The position numbers and the translations under genes were made by a program. Shown here piece by piece: positions 34,659-43,690 of a stretch of 64,000 nucleotides of DNA (the stretch's first letter is position 1; each line of letters opens with the position of its first letter). Under the pieces are notes generated by a model. It was not told the DNA's origin. It saw nothing but the letters and a program-made list of their open reading frames with translations, and searched no databases. The stretch is from Paenibacillus sp. J45TS6 (GTDB lineage: Bacteria; Bacillota; Bacilli; Paenibacillales; Paenibacillaceae): positions 186,001 through 250,000 of the forward strand of contig NZ_BOSJ01000002.1 of NCBI RefSeq assembly GCF_018403285.1. The letters are read 5' to 3'.

Positions 34659-35840
34659 CTACCCATGAAACGGGCATGTAGCGAGAGCAGGATTTGCTTC
34701 TTCCTTCTGATCGAACTTTTTCTCCGGAAGGTTATCATCCTGATTTTTCGTGTAAGGTGCTGGTTGATGAAAGAAATTCGGCTTTTTCACTTGATTCGAA
34801 TAGGACTTATGAAAAATATGTGTCGTTGCCGGTGACATCGGCGGAATAAGCCAGGTCCAGTTACCGGTCACTTCTCTTCCGGCTTCTGCTTCCCTCTCTT
34901 CAAACTTTGCCAGTTGATTCGCTGCTGTGTGATGGTCTACCATACTGACGCCATTCTTTCGATAAGAATGAAGCACCGCTACATTCAGCTCCACGAGTGC
35001 CTTATCCCTCCACAAACTTGCTTCACTCGTGGTTTCAAGGCCCATAACCTTTGCCACAGCAGGAAGCTTGTTATAACGGAAAGGGTCCGCTAGATTTCTT
35101 GCTCCGATCTCCGTTCCCATATACCATCCATTAAAAGGAGCTGCCGGATACTGAATTCCCCCGATCTCTAGTCTCATATCGGAAATCATAGGTACCGCAT
35201 ACCATCTCAGACCAAGCGACTCCATCTCAGGATAATCAGGATGTTCTATGTCCACTTCCATGATTAGATCCTTCGGTATCGGTACATACACAGGCTTTTG
35301 GCCTGCTATTTCTATGACGAGCGGAAGGACTTCGTAATCTGTGCCATTGCCTTCCCAGCCGAGTTTCATTGCTTCTTTGGTGAAGGCGACAGAAGCCGGA
35401 TCCCCCACAATACCGCTGCTCGTTTCATACCCGGCATAACGAATGAGCTGATGGTTCCAAATGCGGACTGGATCGACTCCTTCTGGTGTTCTTGGAGCAA
35501 AAAGAGTAAGCAGCGGAATCACTTTGCCGTGATTGGTAGCTGTACGGATATGCTGAAATAAACACTCCGCTACCTCTTCTGCACTCCCTGCATCTCTTGC
35601 ATCTACAAGCCGTATGGATTGCCAGGATAGTCGCCCTATACAGCGATTACTGTTGCGCCAAGCCAGCTTGATTCCGTACTCCAGCTCCTGCTGGGTATGT
35701 CCATACGTGCCTGAATCTTCAATTTCCCGCTGAATGTCAAGAAGCCGGGCTTCTGCCGCTTCACGGCAAAGACCCAGCTCCTCATAACAAGTGTATATAA
35801 ATGTGCTTGCTTCTTCCCACATATCATTTGTATTTGTCAT
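34659..35840 (-). CDS. nos: bacterial nitric oxide synthase oxygenase
   Basis: A 393-residue heme oxygenase that makes NO from arginine, using cellular reductases because no reductase domain is present. KLAWRNSNRCIGRL contains the heme-ligand cysteine (C67), FNGWYMGTEIGARNL contains the substrate-binding glutamate, and TWLIPPMSPATTHIFHKSY is the pterin-side motif. It is about 30 residues longer than B. subtilis NOS because of a polar C-terminal tail ending ALATCPFHG. The ATG at 35840 has GGAG nine bases upstream. NO protects Bacillota against peroxide, which fits the nearby dps and PerR regulon. TATAAT at 35917-35922 (minus) may be its -10. Confidence 0.96.
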   Translation of the reverse strand: MTNTNDMWEEASTFIYTCYEELGLCREAAEARLLDIQREIEDSGTYGHTQQELEYGIKLAWRNSNRCIGRLSWQSIRLVDARDAGSAEEVAECLFQHIRTATNHGKVIPLLTLFAPRTPEGVDPVRIWNHQLIRYAGYETSSGIVGDPASVAFTKEAMKLGWEGNGTDYEVLPLVIEIAGQKPVYVPIPKDLIMEVDIEHPDYPEMESLGLRWYAVPMISDMRLEIGGIQYPAAPFNGWYMGTEIGARNLADPFRYNKLPAVAKVMGLETTSEASLWRDKALVELNVAVLHSYRKNGVSMVDHHTAANQLAKFEEREAEAGREVTGNWTWLIPPMSPATTHIFHKSYSNQVKKPNFFHQPAPYTKNQDDNLPEKKFDQKEEANPALATCPFHG

Positions 35841-35996
35841 ACCGATAATCTCCTCATGTCTACGCGTCATACCAGAGAATTCACTCTAACCTCAGCAGGA
35901 CTAATGGAATAGTCTCATTATACGGTTCGACTGCATACAAAACCATCATTTGGGTAATATGTTCACTTTATATTCACCTAATCGCTAGAAAGTTAA

Positions 35997-36473
35997 TTAT
36001 TTTCCAAGAAAAGAATTAAGCATCCAAATATGTTTTTGCAGTGTTTCTTGGTTGCCAATCATCACATCAGCTGTGCTGTCATCGCCCAGTTCTTCTGCTG
36101 CTTCTTTTCCTTCTTCGAGTACTTCAACCATGGTAGTGAAGTCTTCGACCAAAGCTTGAACCATTTGCTCTGCTGTTTTGCTGTCAGTCGCTTCTTGGAT
36201 TGGAGAAAGACTCAGATGTTCTTTCAGTGTAGCAACCGGAGATCCGCCAATAGCAAGCAAGCGTTCTGCTACAACGTCCATATGTTCTGTTACTTCATTG
36301 TAAAACTCTTCGAATTTCTCGTGCAGGGTAAAGAAGTGAGTTCCTTTTACATACCAATGGAAGTTATGCAGTTTTGTATATAGCACAGACCATCCAGCGA
36401 TTTGTCGATTTAATGCATCATGCAATTTTTGTACACCTTGTGATTGGTTTGTTTGATTGGTTTGAGTTGTCAT
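35997..36473 (-). CDS. dps: Dps/MrgA ferritin-like DNA protection protein
   Basis: A 158-residue Dps protein. The ferroxidase segment LHNFHWYVKGTHFFTLHEKF EEFYNEVTEHMDVVAERLLA supplies the conserved His, Asp and Glu. It forms a dodecamer that stores iron and shields DNA during peroxide stress. The N-terminus is Gln/Asn/Thr-rich. The gene is monocistronic. A PerR box with 6 of 7 paired bases (36550-36564) and a TATAAT -10 lie upstream. Confidence 0.95.
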   Translation of the reverse strand: MTTQTNQTNQSQGVQKLHDALNRQIAGWSVLYTKLHNFHWYVKGTHFFTLHEKFEEFYNEVTEHMDVVAERLLAIGGSPVATLKEHLSLSPIQEATDSKTAEQMVQALVEDFTTMVEVLEEGKEAAEELGDDSTADVMIGNQETLQKHIWMLNSFLGK

Positions 36474-36549
36474 ATTTAGATCTCCTTTTTATTTTAAATG
36501 TAAGTAATAAACAATGTTGGTACAGTGATACTTGTCACACGCTTTTAAT

Positions 36550-36564
36550 TTAGACTTAATCTAA
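36550..36564. promoter_or_regulatory. PerR box upstream of dps
   Basis: TTAGACT-T-AATCTAA, a 7-1-7 inverted repeat with one mismatch. It differs by one base from the katA box and likewise lies just after a TATAAT hexamer. Confidence 0.82.
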
Positions 36565-36699
36565 ATCCTAATATTATTATAGCATGGTTTTCGAAAAAGG
36601 GAAGCTTACTCCCTCTATTTGATAGATGAAGATTTGATGAACAGTCAGAGCAGCGGCTTCTTTTGCACTGACAAGAATAGAATGCCCCATTTCGATATA

Positions 36700-36753
36700 A
36701 AAAAACATGGAAGAGCGATCAGGAAATCATTGTGATCGCTCTTCCATGTTTTA
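36700..36753. terminator. Terminator after HAD hydrolase gene
   Basis: AACATGGAAGAGCGATCA and TGATCGCTCTTCCATGTT arms form an 18-bp perfect stem flanked by A and T runs. Confidence 0.92.
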
Positions 36754-36756
36754 AAT

Positions 36757-37497
36757 TCACACCTTTTGCAGTCCAGCTATCGAAAGCAAGGTGTCTGTGA
36801 TTTCTTGATAATTATGAACTGTAAAATGCGGACGATGGTTAGATTCAGCTTCAGCGTTCCGGTGATTGTACCAAAGTACGGTCCAGCCTGCTTTTATTGC
36901 TCCAACCACATCATTTCGCCATGAATCGCCAATATAGTAACTGTGCTCAGGAGAAGTCTTTGTGATCGCATTAACATGCTCAAACAGTCTGACATCAGGT
37001 TTGGCATAACCAACTCCTCCGGATACAAAGATCATATTCTCCGGAATGTATCGTTCCACTTGCAGTGCCTTCAGCTTCTTCTGTTGGTGTTCCGCTGGTC
37101 CATTCGTAATTAGTCCTACCTTTATCCCTGAATGGGTCAGTGTCTCGATCAGTTCCATAGCACCTTGGAAGGGCTGAATCTGAAACTGTCTATTTACATA
37201 AGCTGTCTGAGCAGCCTCCGCTTCTATTTCATTGAGGAAAACCCCGAATTCTGCTAAAGCCAGCATAAAGCGGCGTCTGCGCATATCAGCTAACGCCTCT
37301 TTTTCAGGTACGGCAGATAAATTCTTCTCTTCTGATAACAAATCGCTGTAATAACGGAACCGGTAATAAATATCCTCATAAGGCATATCGTCCGCTAAAC
37401 CCACAGCCTCCTGCAAAGCTTCTCGAAGTGGTGATAAATGATCATAGAGTGTGTCGTCGACGTCAAAGAACACTGCTTTTTGTACATTATCAGCCAA
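36757..37497 (-). CDS. HAD-family hydrolase (YjjG-like)
   Basis: A 246-residue HAD phosphatase. Motif I is FFDVDDTLYD, motif II is KVGLITNGPAE, the lysine and motif III are in YAKPDVRLFEH and YYIGDSWRNDVVGAIKAGW. The helical cap after motif I and the ITNG motif suit the YjjG/PynA nucleotidase group, but substrate is not certain. The TTG at 37497 is used because GGAGG lies seven bases upstream. It follows the 275-codon unknown gene by 17 bases, so the two form an operon. Confidence 0.92.
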   Translation of the reverse strand: MADNVQKAVFFDVDDTLYDHLSPLREALQEAVGLADDMPYEDIYYRFRYYSDLLSEEKNLSAVPEKEALADMRRRRFMLALAEFGVFLNEIEAEAAQTAYVNRQFQIQPFQGAMELIETLTHSGIKVGLITNGPAEHQQKKLKALQVERYIPENMIFVSGGVGYAKPDVRLFEHVNAITKTSPEHSYYIGDSWRNDVVGAIKAGWTVLWYNHRNAEAESNHRPHFTVHNYQEITDTLLSIAGLQKV

Positions 37498-37514
37498 AAG
37501 CTTTCCTCCTCTTC

Positions 37515-38234
37515 CTAGATCTGAGTTAACACATAAATGCCGTATGGATTGTTTATAGAAGAGCTCTCTTCTTGAAAGAAACCTTCCTGATGATGATATT
37601 GATACGTGGTCCCATACAATTTGAACTCATTTAATTTATCTTTCGTTCCTTCACTTGCATTCATCATAAGGTACAAAAACTGGGACATTACCTGCAAGGA
37701 GGCATCCGGATCTGTTTCTTTGCTTAGAGCTACATCAGGCAAACCAAACATTTGCATCCCGCAAGAGTAAAAATAATGTTCGTCCTGCATATAGCTGATC
37801 ATCGTATTCAGCAATTGATCAAGGCGCGCTTCTTCACCGATCATATTCCACTCTTCCGGAGTAAATGCTTTATCACAATTCTCGATTTTGACGGCAACTC
37901 CCCCGCATGCCAGCAGCATCTGTACAGGAGCAATCATACGCTGGACCGCTTCCGCGGAACCCATATAGCCAGACAGATAAATGACCATTGTATGCTTTTC
38001 TACCTTTTGCATCGTCTTGTCTGAGAAATCACCTTTAGAGGATAAATAAAAAGCTTCCGCGAGTTTTGGATCCTGCTCTTCAATCCTTATTTCAAAAGCA
38101 CGGTTTCGCTTCGTATCGAGCAAGAGACCGCCAGTAAGAGAATATTCCCCGCTGCTCTTTCTTGTCAGTTTTCGTATCAGTTTGTCTTCATCTTTCCACT
38201 GTCCTGGAATACATAGGACGAGCTTATCATTCAT
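37515..38234 (-). CDS. hypothetical protein, DUF4261-like pattern
   Basis: A 239-residue protein of unknown function (MNDKLVLCIPGQWKDEDKLI ... VIYLSGYMGSAEAVQRMIAP ... YGIYVLTQI). It has no signal peptide or membrane segment. The YLSG and GGVAVKIENCDKAFTPEEW regions recall DUF4261-type proteins, but I am not sure. The reading frame is open 36 codons further upstream, but that part coincides with a Rho-independent terminator of the preceding gene, so the ATG at 38234, with AAGGG eight bases upstream, is the real start. The HAD hydrolase gene follows. Confidence 0.7.
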   Translation of the reverse strand: MNDKLVLCIPGQWKDEDKLIRKLTRKSSGEYSLTGGLLLDTKRNRAFEIRIEEQDPKLAEAFYLSSKGDFSDKTMQKVEKHTMVIYLSGYMGSAEAVQRMIAPVQMLLACGGVAVKIENCDKAFTPEEWNMIGEEARLDQLLNTMISYMQDEHYFYSCGMQMFGLPDVALSKETDPDASLQVMSQFLYLMMNASEGTKDKLNEFKLYGTTYQYHHQEGFFQEESSSINNPYGIYVLTQI

Positions 38235-38267
38235 CTGTAAATTCCCTTCTTCCTCGCCTAACCTTAC

Positions 38268-38332
38268 TATAAAAACAAACCACTGCCCTTCTTCTAAGCG
38301 CTCAGCAGCAACTTGAATGAACGGCAGTGGTT
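38268..38332 (-). terminator. Terminator after nucleoside hydrolase gene
   Basis: AACCACTGCC and GGCAGTGGTT (38322-38331 and 38277-38286) form a 10-bp perfect stem with an internally structured 35-base loop, followed on the minus strand by TTGTTTTT. Confidence 0.7.
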
Positions 38333-38381
38333 GATATTGCAAAGGTTATTTTTTATAATCCCTTGCTTCTATAGATGAAGC

Positions 38382-39332
38382 TTAATATCTTTTTGGTGCT
38401 GCTTTTTTGGCTAACTCTGTGAGATAAGAGAAAAATGCATCTGGGTCGGTATCATAGACAAGATTAACTGGTTTTCCAGCTGGATCTATAATGGTGCGCC
38501 CCTGGCTTGGTCCATCTGGAATCACGCTGCACTGCACAACTTTGCGCTTCACAAGCTCTTCTCGTCCCAGCGCTGCTGTGGTAAGTACATCCCACAAATA
38601 ATAGGTTGAATTGGTCTCGCTGTATACAAGCGGAGGTACTCCCGAATAACAGTTACCAAGGAAGTCTACGCCTTCATAGCAGCGTTCTTTCGCCCAGCGA
38701 TTACGAACGGCCGGCGTGAGCGGTACTTTGTTCGTACTTTCAAGCGCAACAAGGTCAATCTCAATCCCTGTCTGCCAAACTTGGTAAGCTGCTTCTGGAT
38801 CCCAATATACATTCCATTCTGCCGTTCCATCGTGCTCTGGTTCCTGGACATTCCCTTTTTCAAAGGTTCCTCCCATCCATACCAGCTTCTCAATCTTCTC
38901 TTCAATCTCTGGTGCTTCTTCCAGAGCTCGGGACAGGTCTGTGAGTGGTCCGGTGAATACGAGAATTGTTTTTTCTTCCGTCTTGCGTATGGTCTCAATA
39001 AGATGCTTATGTGCAGGTAATTCAGACAATGGAGCTTCCATTGTTCCGGATTCATTCAATATAGGAAGTGCATCAACATAAAAAGAATGGATGCGCCAAT
39101 CGCTTGGAAACGGGTTTTTACCACGAGAATTCGATTTCGATACTTCGACTTGATACGTGCTGAAACGATCGATAATTTTACGACTTGCATCCGTGGCTGG
39201 TTCCAGATAACCATCTGCCGGAATAATAGACACCCCTGTCACTTCCACGTCATCCATCTGCAGAAGCATAAACAGTGATACAAGATCATCTACTCCGCCA
39301 TCATGATTAAAATATACTTTTCTCTTCGTCAT
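38382..39332 (-). CDS. nucleoside hydrolase (inosine/uridine-preferring type)
   Basis: A 316-residue ribonucleoside hydrolase that releases base and ribose. The N-terminal FNHDGGVDDLVSLFMLLQ carries the calcium-binding Asp cluster, and TILVFTGPLTDLSRAL, WMGGTFEKGN and AEWNVYWDPEAAYQVW are family motifs. AGGGGGA precedes the ATG. It suits nucleoside salvage; the base preference cannot be read from sequence. The nearby HAD nucleotidase may supply nucleosides, but that link is positional. Confidence 0.93.
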   Translation of the reverse strand: MTKRKVYFNHDGGVDDLVSLFMLLQMDDVEVTGVSIIPADGYLEPATDASRKIIDRFSTYQVEVSKSNSRGKNPFPSDWRIHSFYVDALPILNESGTMEAPLSELPAHKHLIETIRKTEEKTILVFTGPLTDLSRALEEAPEIEEKIEKLVWMGGTFEKGNVQEPEHDGTAEWNVYWDPEAAYQVWQTGIEIDLVALESTNKVPLTPAVRNRWAKERCYEGVDFLGNCYSGVPPLVYSETNSTYYLWDVLTTAALGREELVKRKVVQCSVIPDGPSQGRTIIDPAGKPVNLVYDTDPDAFFSYLTELAKKAAPKRY

Positions 39333-39457
39333 GTTTGAAAAATCCCCCTGCTAGTCTTATCTATTAGGTGTGAAACCTTACCTTATATGTTCTCATCTTA
39401 AGTCTTTACAAAGTGCAAATGCAACCATTCCTCCTCTGAAAATCAACAGGAAATAGA

Positions 39458-39504
39458 AAAAAGGGGTATGTCAGCAAATTCAATATCTGCTAACACACCC
39501 CTTA
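39458..39504 (-). terminator. Terminator after MMPL gene
   Basis: AAGGGGTGTGTTAGCAGATA and its complement make a long stem ending in a T run on the minus strand. Confidence 0.9.
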
Positions 39505-39523
39505 ATATCGTTATTATCCAATA

Positions 39524-41755
39524 TTAATGAAACGTTTGAACTTGTTCTTCTTTAGCGGCAACTTTTCTTTTACCTGGCCAAAAAGCAACTTCTCCAAGCA
39601 CCATGGTAATCGAAGGTACAAGGAAAGGTCTCACAATAAACGTATCAAGCAATACTCCAATCGCTGTGATAATACCAAACTGAACAAGTACCTGAATCGG
39701 TAAAGTAGCAAGAACGGCAAAGGTACCCGCAAGGATAAGTCCAGCGGAGGTAATGACAGAACTCGTCTCTCCTACCCCTTCTTTAATCGCTTGTTTCAGC
39801 GACATCGTTTTACTCTTCTGCCAAATGCTCGAGATCATAAAGATATTATAATCCTCACCTAGTGCCACTAGGAATACAAAGGAGTATAGCGGAATCGCTC
39901 CTTGAATTGCATCTGCACCAAGACCGTAATGAATAATGAGCCAGCCAAGACCGAGAGCCGAGAAATAAGACAAGATTACGGTAGCAACCAAATATACCAT
40001 CGCTACCAAGGAACGAAGGTAAATTAACAGCAGCAAGCTGATTAGACCCACAACGACCGGAATAATGAGTCTTGAATCATGTTTTCCGGCAAGTTCCGTA
40101 TCATACTGTGTAGCTGTTTGACCGCTAATCCACACTTTATCAGCGGAAGCATCCACACCTGCGCTCTCAAGAGCAGTCTCTGCTTCAGTACGAAGATCTG
40201 GAATATGGTGCATTGCTTCGATGGAATATGGATTCATGGCAAGTTCCAGTTGGTAAGCCAGAATATCGCTATTTACAGATCCTTCTTCAGGCTCCGAAAC
40301 GATACTTACATAATCTAGTGCTTCCAGACGCGATTTCACATCCGTATCTTTACCTTCCGTGTCCAGCATAAGCTGTACAGGGGCAAGCTCTCCTTCGGAG
40401 AATTGTTCCCCAATGACCGTAAATCCTTCTCTGGATGGAACGTCTTCTGGGAAAGAAGACAATAGATCATACGTGTATTTGATTTGAGGTGAAAAGGAAG
40501 CTAAAATTCCGAGCACCACAATCGTGGATACGATAACAGTCCAAGGACGCTTCGTCACCACATTGCCGATCCAGCTTTCTTTTTTCTTACGCGGAGCCGG
40601 TACCGGCTTCCCTTTTTTACGAGCACGTTCTGCCTGCATTTCCGCTGTTCTCGGTACAAACGGATAAAAGGATGCTCGGCCGAAGATGGCCAGAAATGCA
40701 GGAACCAACGTAAGGCTCGCAATAAACATAATAAGAATGGATAAACTAAATGGAACAGCAAAACGCTCATAAGCTCCATATTCAGCAAGCAGAAGGGCGA
40801 AAAGTGAAATAACCACGGTAAATCCACTCATCGCGATTGCGCCCGAAGAACTTGTAATCGCCTGGAATAATGCTTTGCGTTTGTCTTCTTCATTCCATAA
40901 AATCTGACGGAATTTAGAAATCATAAATAGACAATAATCCGTTCCTGCCCCAAAAAGCAGAACCGTCATAATTGAAATGGACTGCGAATCTACGGTAATG
41001 ATTCCTTGTTTTGCTAGATATCCTAAGATGGGACTCGTCACAATGTACGCAAATCCAACGGCTACAATAGGAATAACAGCAAGCAGTGGTGAGCGATAGA
41101 TCAGAAGCAAGAAGATAAGAACAAGCATCACGGTACCGATAAGAAGTGATACGTCCGCATTCTCAAACAAGCCAGTCGCATCAACCGAGATACCGGCAGG
41201 ACCTGTTACACGAGCACTAAGCTCATCTCCACTATCTATTTCGGCATCAAATGGATTCGTTCCAAATATAGAAGTCATACTGGACTTGATTCCATCAAGA
41301 CCTTTCCCTAGTTCTTCGGCATCCGCCTCGTCTTCAAAAAACACAGGCAGCACCAGTGTGCTTCCATCTTCAGACAACTGTGCAGACAACGCTGGCGGCG
41401 GTAGTTTATGTAAAGGGATAACAGCTGTTTGATGAGGAACAGGCTTCTCCTCTAGCTGAAGAGTTAATTCTTGCAGCTTTGTCAGATCTTCTGTACCGAG
41501 TCCTGACTCTTTATGGATAACAATTAGAGCAGGTATACCCGAATCATTCGGAAACTCACGATCTGCTACCATTTGCGCAATGACAGAAGGTTCATTTTCT
41601 TTCAAATTGGCTGCATTGTTATTTTCCTGTTCACCAACAGCAGGCCAAATCAGGTTTAAAACAACGGCCAAGATGACCCACACCAAAACGGTGATCCATT
41701 TTGTTTTTTTACCAGCGACCCATTTTCCATATCCACCGGGTTCTTTTTCTTGCAT
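39524..41755 (-). CDS. MMPL/RND-family exporter (YdfJ/YdgH-like)
   Basis: About 743 residues with two MMPL halves, each with a large outside loop and a cluster of membrane helices (LLLIYRSPLLAVIPIVAVGF, LFGAGTDYCLFMISKFRQIL, LLLIYLRSLVAMVYLVATVI, FLVALGEDYNIFMISSIWQK). The GxDY and GEDY motifs are proton-relay sites of the MMPL family. The start at 41755 is chosen because AAGGATG lies upstream; a methionine seven codons earlier lacks a site. It is divergent from the adjacent tetR, which probably represses it. Substrate unknown; lipophilic drugs or lipids are common for the family. Confidence 0.9.
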   Translation of the reverse strand: MQEKEPGGYGKWVAGKKTKWITVLVWVILAVVLNLIWPAVGEQENNNAANLKENEPSVIAQMVADREFPNDSGIPALIVIHKESGLGTEDLTKLQELTLQLEEKPVPHQTAVIPLHKLPPPALSAQLSEDGSTLVLPVFFEDEADAEELGKGLDGIKSSMTSIFGTNPFDAEIDSGDELSARVTGPAGISVDATGLFENADVSLLIGTVMLVLIFLLLIYRSPLLAVIPIVAVGFAYIVTSPILGYLAKQGIITVDSQSISIMTVLLFGAGTDYCLFMISKFRQILWNEEDKRKALFQAITSSSGAIAMSGFTVVISLFALLLAEYGAYERFAVPFSLSILIMFIASLTLVPAFLAIFGRASFYPFVPRTAEMQAERARKKGKPVPAPRKKKESWIGNVVTKRPWTVIVSTIVVLGILASFSPQIKYTYDLLSSFPEDVPSREGFTVIGEQFSEGELAPVQLMLDTEGKDTDVKSRLEALDYVSIVSEPEEGSVNSDILAYQLELAMNPYSIEAMHHIPDLRTEAETALESAGVDASADKVWISGQTATQYDTELAGKHDSRLIIPVVVGLISLLLLIYLRSLVAMVYLVATVILSYFSALGLGWLIIHYGLGADAIQGAIPLYSFVFLVALGEDYNIFMISSIWQKSKTMSLKQAIKEGVGETSSVITSAGLILAGTFAVLATLPIQVLVQFGIITAIGVLLDTFIVRPFLVPSITMVLGEVAFWPGKRKVAAKEEQVQTFH

Positions 41756-41836
41756 TGTTCCAGTCACATCCTTCATTTTTAATGTTTTTATTGAAATGAA
41801 CCGCAGGTCATAATACAATCTAGAAGTAATTATATA

Positions 41837-41844
41837 TACCGGTA
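41837..41844. promoter_or_regulatory. TetR operator candidate
   Basis: TACCGGTA is a perfect palindrome centred between the divergent MMPL and tetR genes and flanked by AT-rich half-sites, where a TetR repressor would block both promoters. Confidence 0.45.
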
Positions 41845-41912
41845 GGTTAATTATCAATAACTATTTTTGAAATCGGCGGTGGATTCACTTATACTGCTCA
41901 TCAGGAGGAATC

Positions 41913-42527
41913 ATGATGACTAAACAACCACCTCGTTTACCCGGACGTCCTAAACAGACTTCCGATGAAGCGTCCACCTATGATGTGATACTAGGAACAG
42001 CCTCCAGGCTGTTTATGGAGAATGGTTATGAACCCGTGTCTTTGCAGCAGATTGCGAAGCTATGTAATGTTACAAAGGCCTCCATATACTATCACTTCAC
42101 CAGTAAGCCAGAACTGTTCAAGATCGCTGTCACCAGTATGCTGCGGCGCGGTTACGAACAAACACATAAGTGTTTGATGAAAGCAGATACTTTGAAAGAA
42201 GGCCTTCTCTTTATTGCGGAAGCCAAAATTACTACACCTCATGCGGAGATGGAAACGATTCTTCGTGAAGCAGAAACTTTTCTCAGCAAAGAACAGATCC
42301 AAGAGATTAGAGATGGCGAGCGTGCCATTCATCAGCTTTTAGCGGATCATTTTGAGCGCGAATTTCAATCAGGGGTTATTAAACAGAAGAATCCCCTCCT
42401 ACTTGCCCAAGCTTTCTCCGCCCTGCTCATGCTGGGTAATCGTGAGGATATTACGAGTAAATATGCAAGTCCGAGAGAGCTTGCAGAAGAACTAGTTGAA
42501 TTATTCTGGCAAGGTGCAGGTTCTTAA
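41913..42527 (+). CDS. TetR-family regulator of the MMPL exporter
   Basis: A 204-residue TetR regulator. The helix-turn-helix is at residues 25-65 (ILGTASRLFMENGYEPVSLQ QIAKLCNVTKASIYYHF); the remaining helices form the ligand-binding domain. ATG codons at 41913 and 41916 both follow AGGAGG; the second has the better spacing. It is divergent from the exporter, a typical local-repressor arrangement. Confidence 0.92.
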   Translation: MMTKQPPRLPGRPKQTSDEASTYDVILGTASRLFMENGYEPVSLQQIAKLCNVTKASIYYHFTSKPELFKIAVTSMLRRGYEQTHKCLMKADTLKEGLLFIAEAKITTPHAEMETILREAETFLSKEQIQEIRDGERAIHQLLADHFEREFQSGVIKQKNPLLLAQAFSALLMLGNREDITSKYASPRELAEELVELFWQGAGS

Positions 42528-42552
42528 GAGAAACTGCCCTTTGAACAAAGAT

Positions 42553-42582
42553 TAAAAAAGGCCCGTAAGGGCTTTTTTTATA
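42553..42582. terminator. terminator between tetR and lipid kinase
   Basis: AAAGGCCC-GTAA-GGGCTTTTTTT hairpin, with an A run before and a T run after the stem. Confidence 0.85.
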
Positions 42583-42600
42583 TATAAGATCACTACATCT

Positions 42601-43500
42601 CTATATGGCATCCGGACCGCCCACTAAAAAAGCCAGCTTATGATCAAGAACGGAGATTTGCACAGGGGTACTAAGATACACCTCTCCATCTGTATCTGCC
42701 TGTTTCTCTTCAGCGGTTCGAAGCTTGATATTACGGGCTTTGTAGTAGAGAATGCTGTCATTCTTCGGCTGCCACTCTCCTTCTGGTTTACGAGCTAATA
42801 ATTCCCTTAGAAGCGGCAATCCTGTCTGGCGAATAATTAAAATATCGAACTGGCCGTCCATTAGGGCATCTTGAGCAAAAGGAAGCGCACTCGATCCAAG
42901 CGATCGGCCGTTTGCGATATAAATCATCACGGCTTCATCTTGAATCAGCTTGCCATCAGCCTCCATCTCAAAAGCAAAGGGTACTGCTGAGCGGATCGTT
43001 TGCAGTGTACTAATAAAATAACTTAGCTTGCCAAGCGAACCTTTTAAGTTTGGATCGATATTTTCAGATGTTTCCGTAATGAGGCCTACCCCAAAAAAGT
43101 TAGTAAATACACGCCCGTTCGCATACCCCAGATCAATATCGATGGTTCTTCCTTCAAGCATCATACGAGCAGACTGCGTAACGTCCACCGGCATTCCGAG
43201 CGATCTTACAAAATCATTACACGTTCCGCCTGGCAGAACTCCCACGACCGGCGGATGAACCAGCTGTGTTAATCCGTTGATGCACTCATGGACCGTGCCG
43301 TCCCCACCTAAAATAAATACCACATCTACCCCGCTTCCCCGTTCCAGACATATCCTCTCTCCGTCTCCAGGGCCGGAAGTCTGAATGATATCCAGCTCCT
43401 TGATGGCAGGTGCCAGCACAGCTACGGCAGAGCTGACTAAACTTCCTGCAGCAGATCCTGCTGCATCATTATGGATAAGCAGCGCTTTTGTGATCTCCAT
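42601..43500 (-). CDS. diacylglycerol/lipid kinase family protein (YegS/BmrU-like)
   Basis: A 299-residue cytoplasmic lipid kinase-like protein. VVFILGGDGTVHECINGL is the DAGK catalytic GGDG motif, and GVLPGGTCNDFVRSLGMP the second nucleotide/lipid motif. The C-terminal beta sandwich carries DGEVYLSTPVQISVL, like the DGE motif of DgkB/YegS. It phosphorylates diacylglycerol or a related lipid; which one is not determined. GGAGGG precedes the ATG. Confidence 0.92.
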   Translation of the reverse strand: MEITKALLIHNDAAGSAAGSLVSSAVAVLAPAIKELDIIQTSGPGDGERICLERGSGVDVVFILGGDGTVHECINGLTQLVHPPVVGVLPGGTCNDFVRSLGMPVDVTQSARMMLEGRTIDIDLGYANGRVFTNFFGVGLITETSENIDPNLKGSLGKLSYFISTLQTIRSAVPFAFEMEADGKLIQDEAVMIYIANGRSLGSSALPFAQDALMDGQFDILIIRQTGLPLLRELLARKPEGEWQPKNDSILYYKARNIKLRTAEEKQADTDGEVYLSTPVQISVLDHKLAFLVGGPDAI

Positions 43501-43690
43501 GAATCAACCCTCCTACTTCTCTTATCGTGCTTACTCTTTCTTTACCCGTTGTAACAGGCCGTTAACAATTACATGACATTATTCTCAGACCAACTTATTC
43601 CATATTTTATTGATGTGAGGTGTTATCTATCACCTTCGTTCAGGGTAATAAAGTAAAAAAACCACATCTTTCACCAAGGAGGCAATCTCT

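Noticed and set aside
34304-34681. A 125-codon open frame between potA and nos
   Set aside because: It crosses the nos terminator and the end of nos, lacks a ribosome binding site and shows no family motif.
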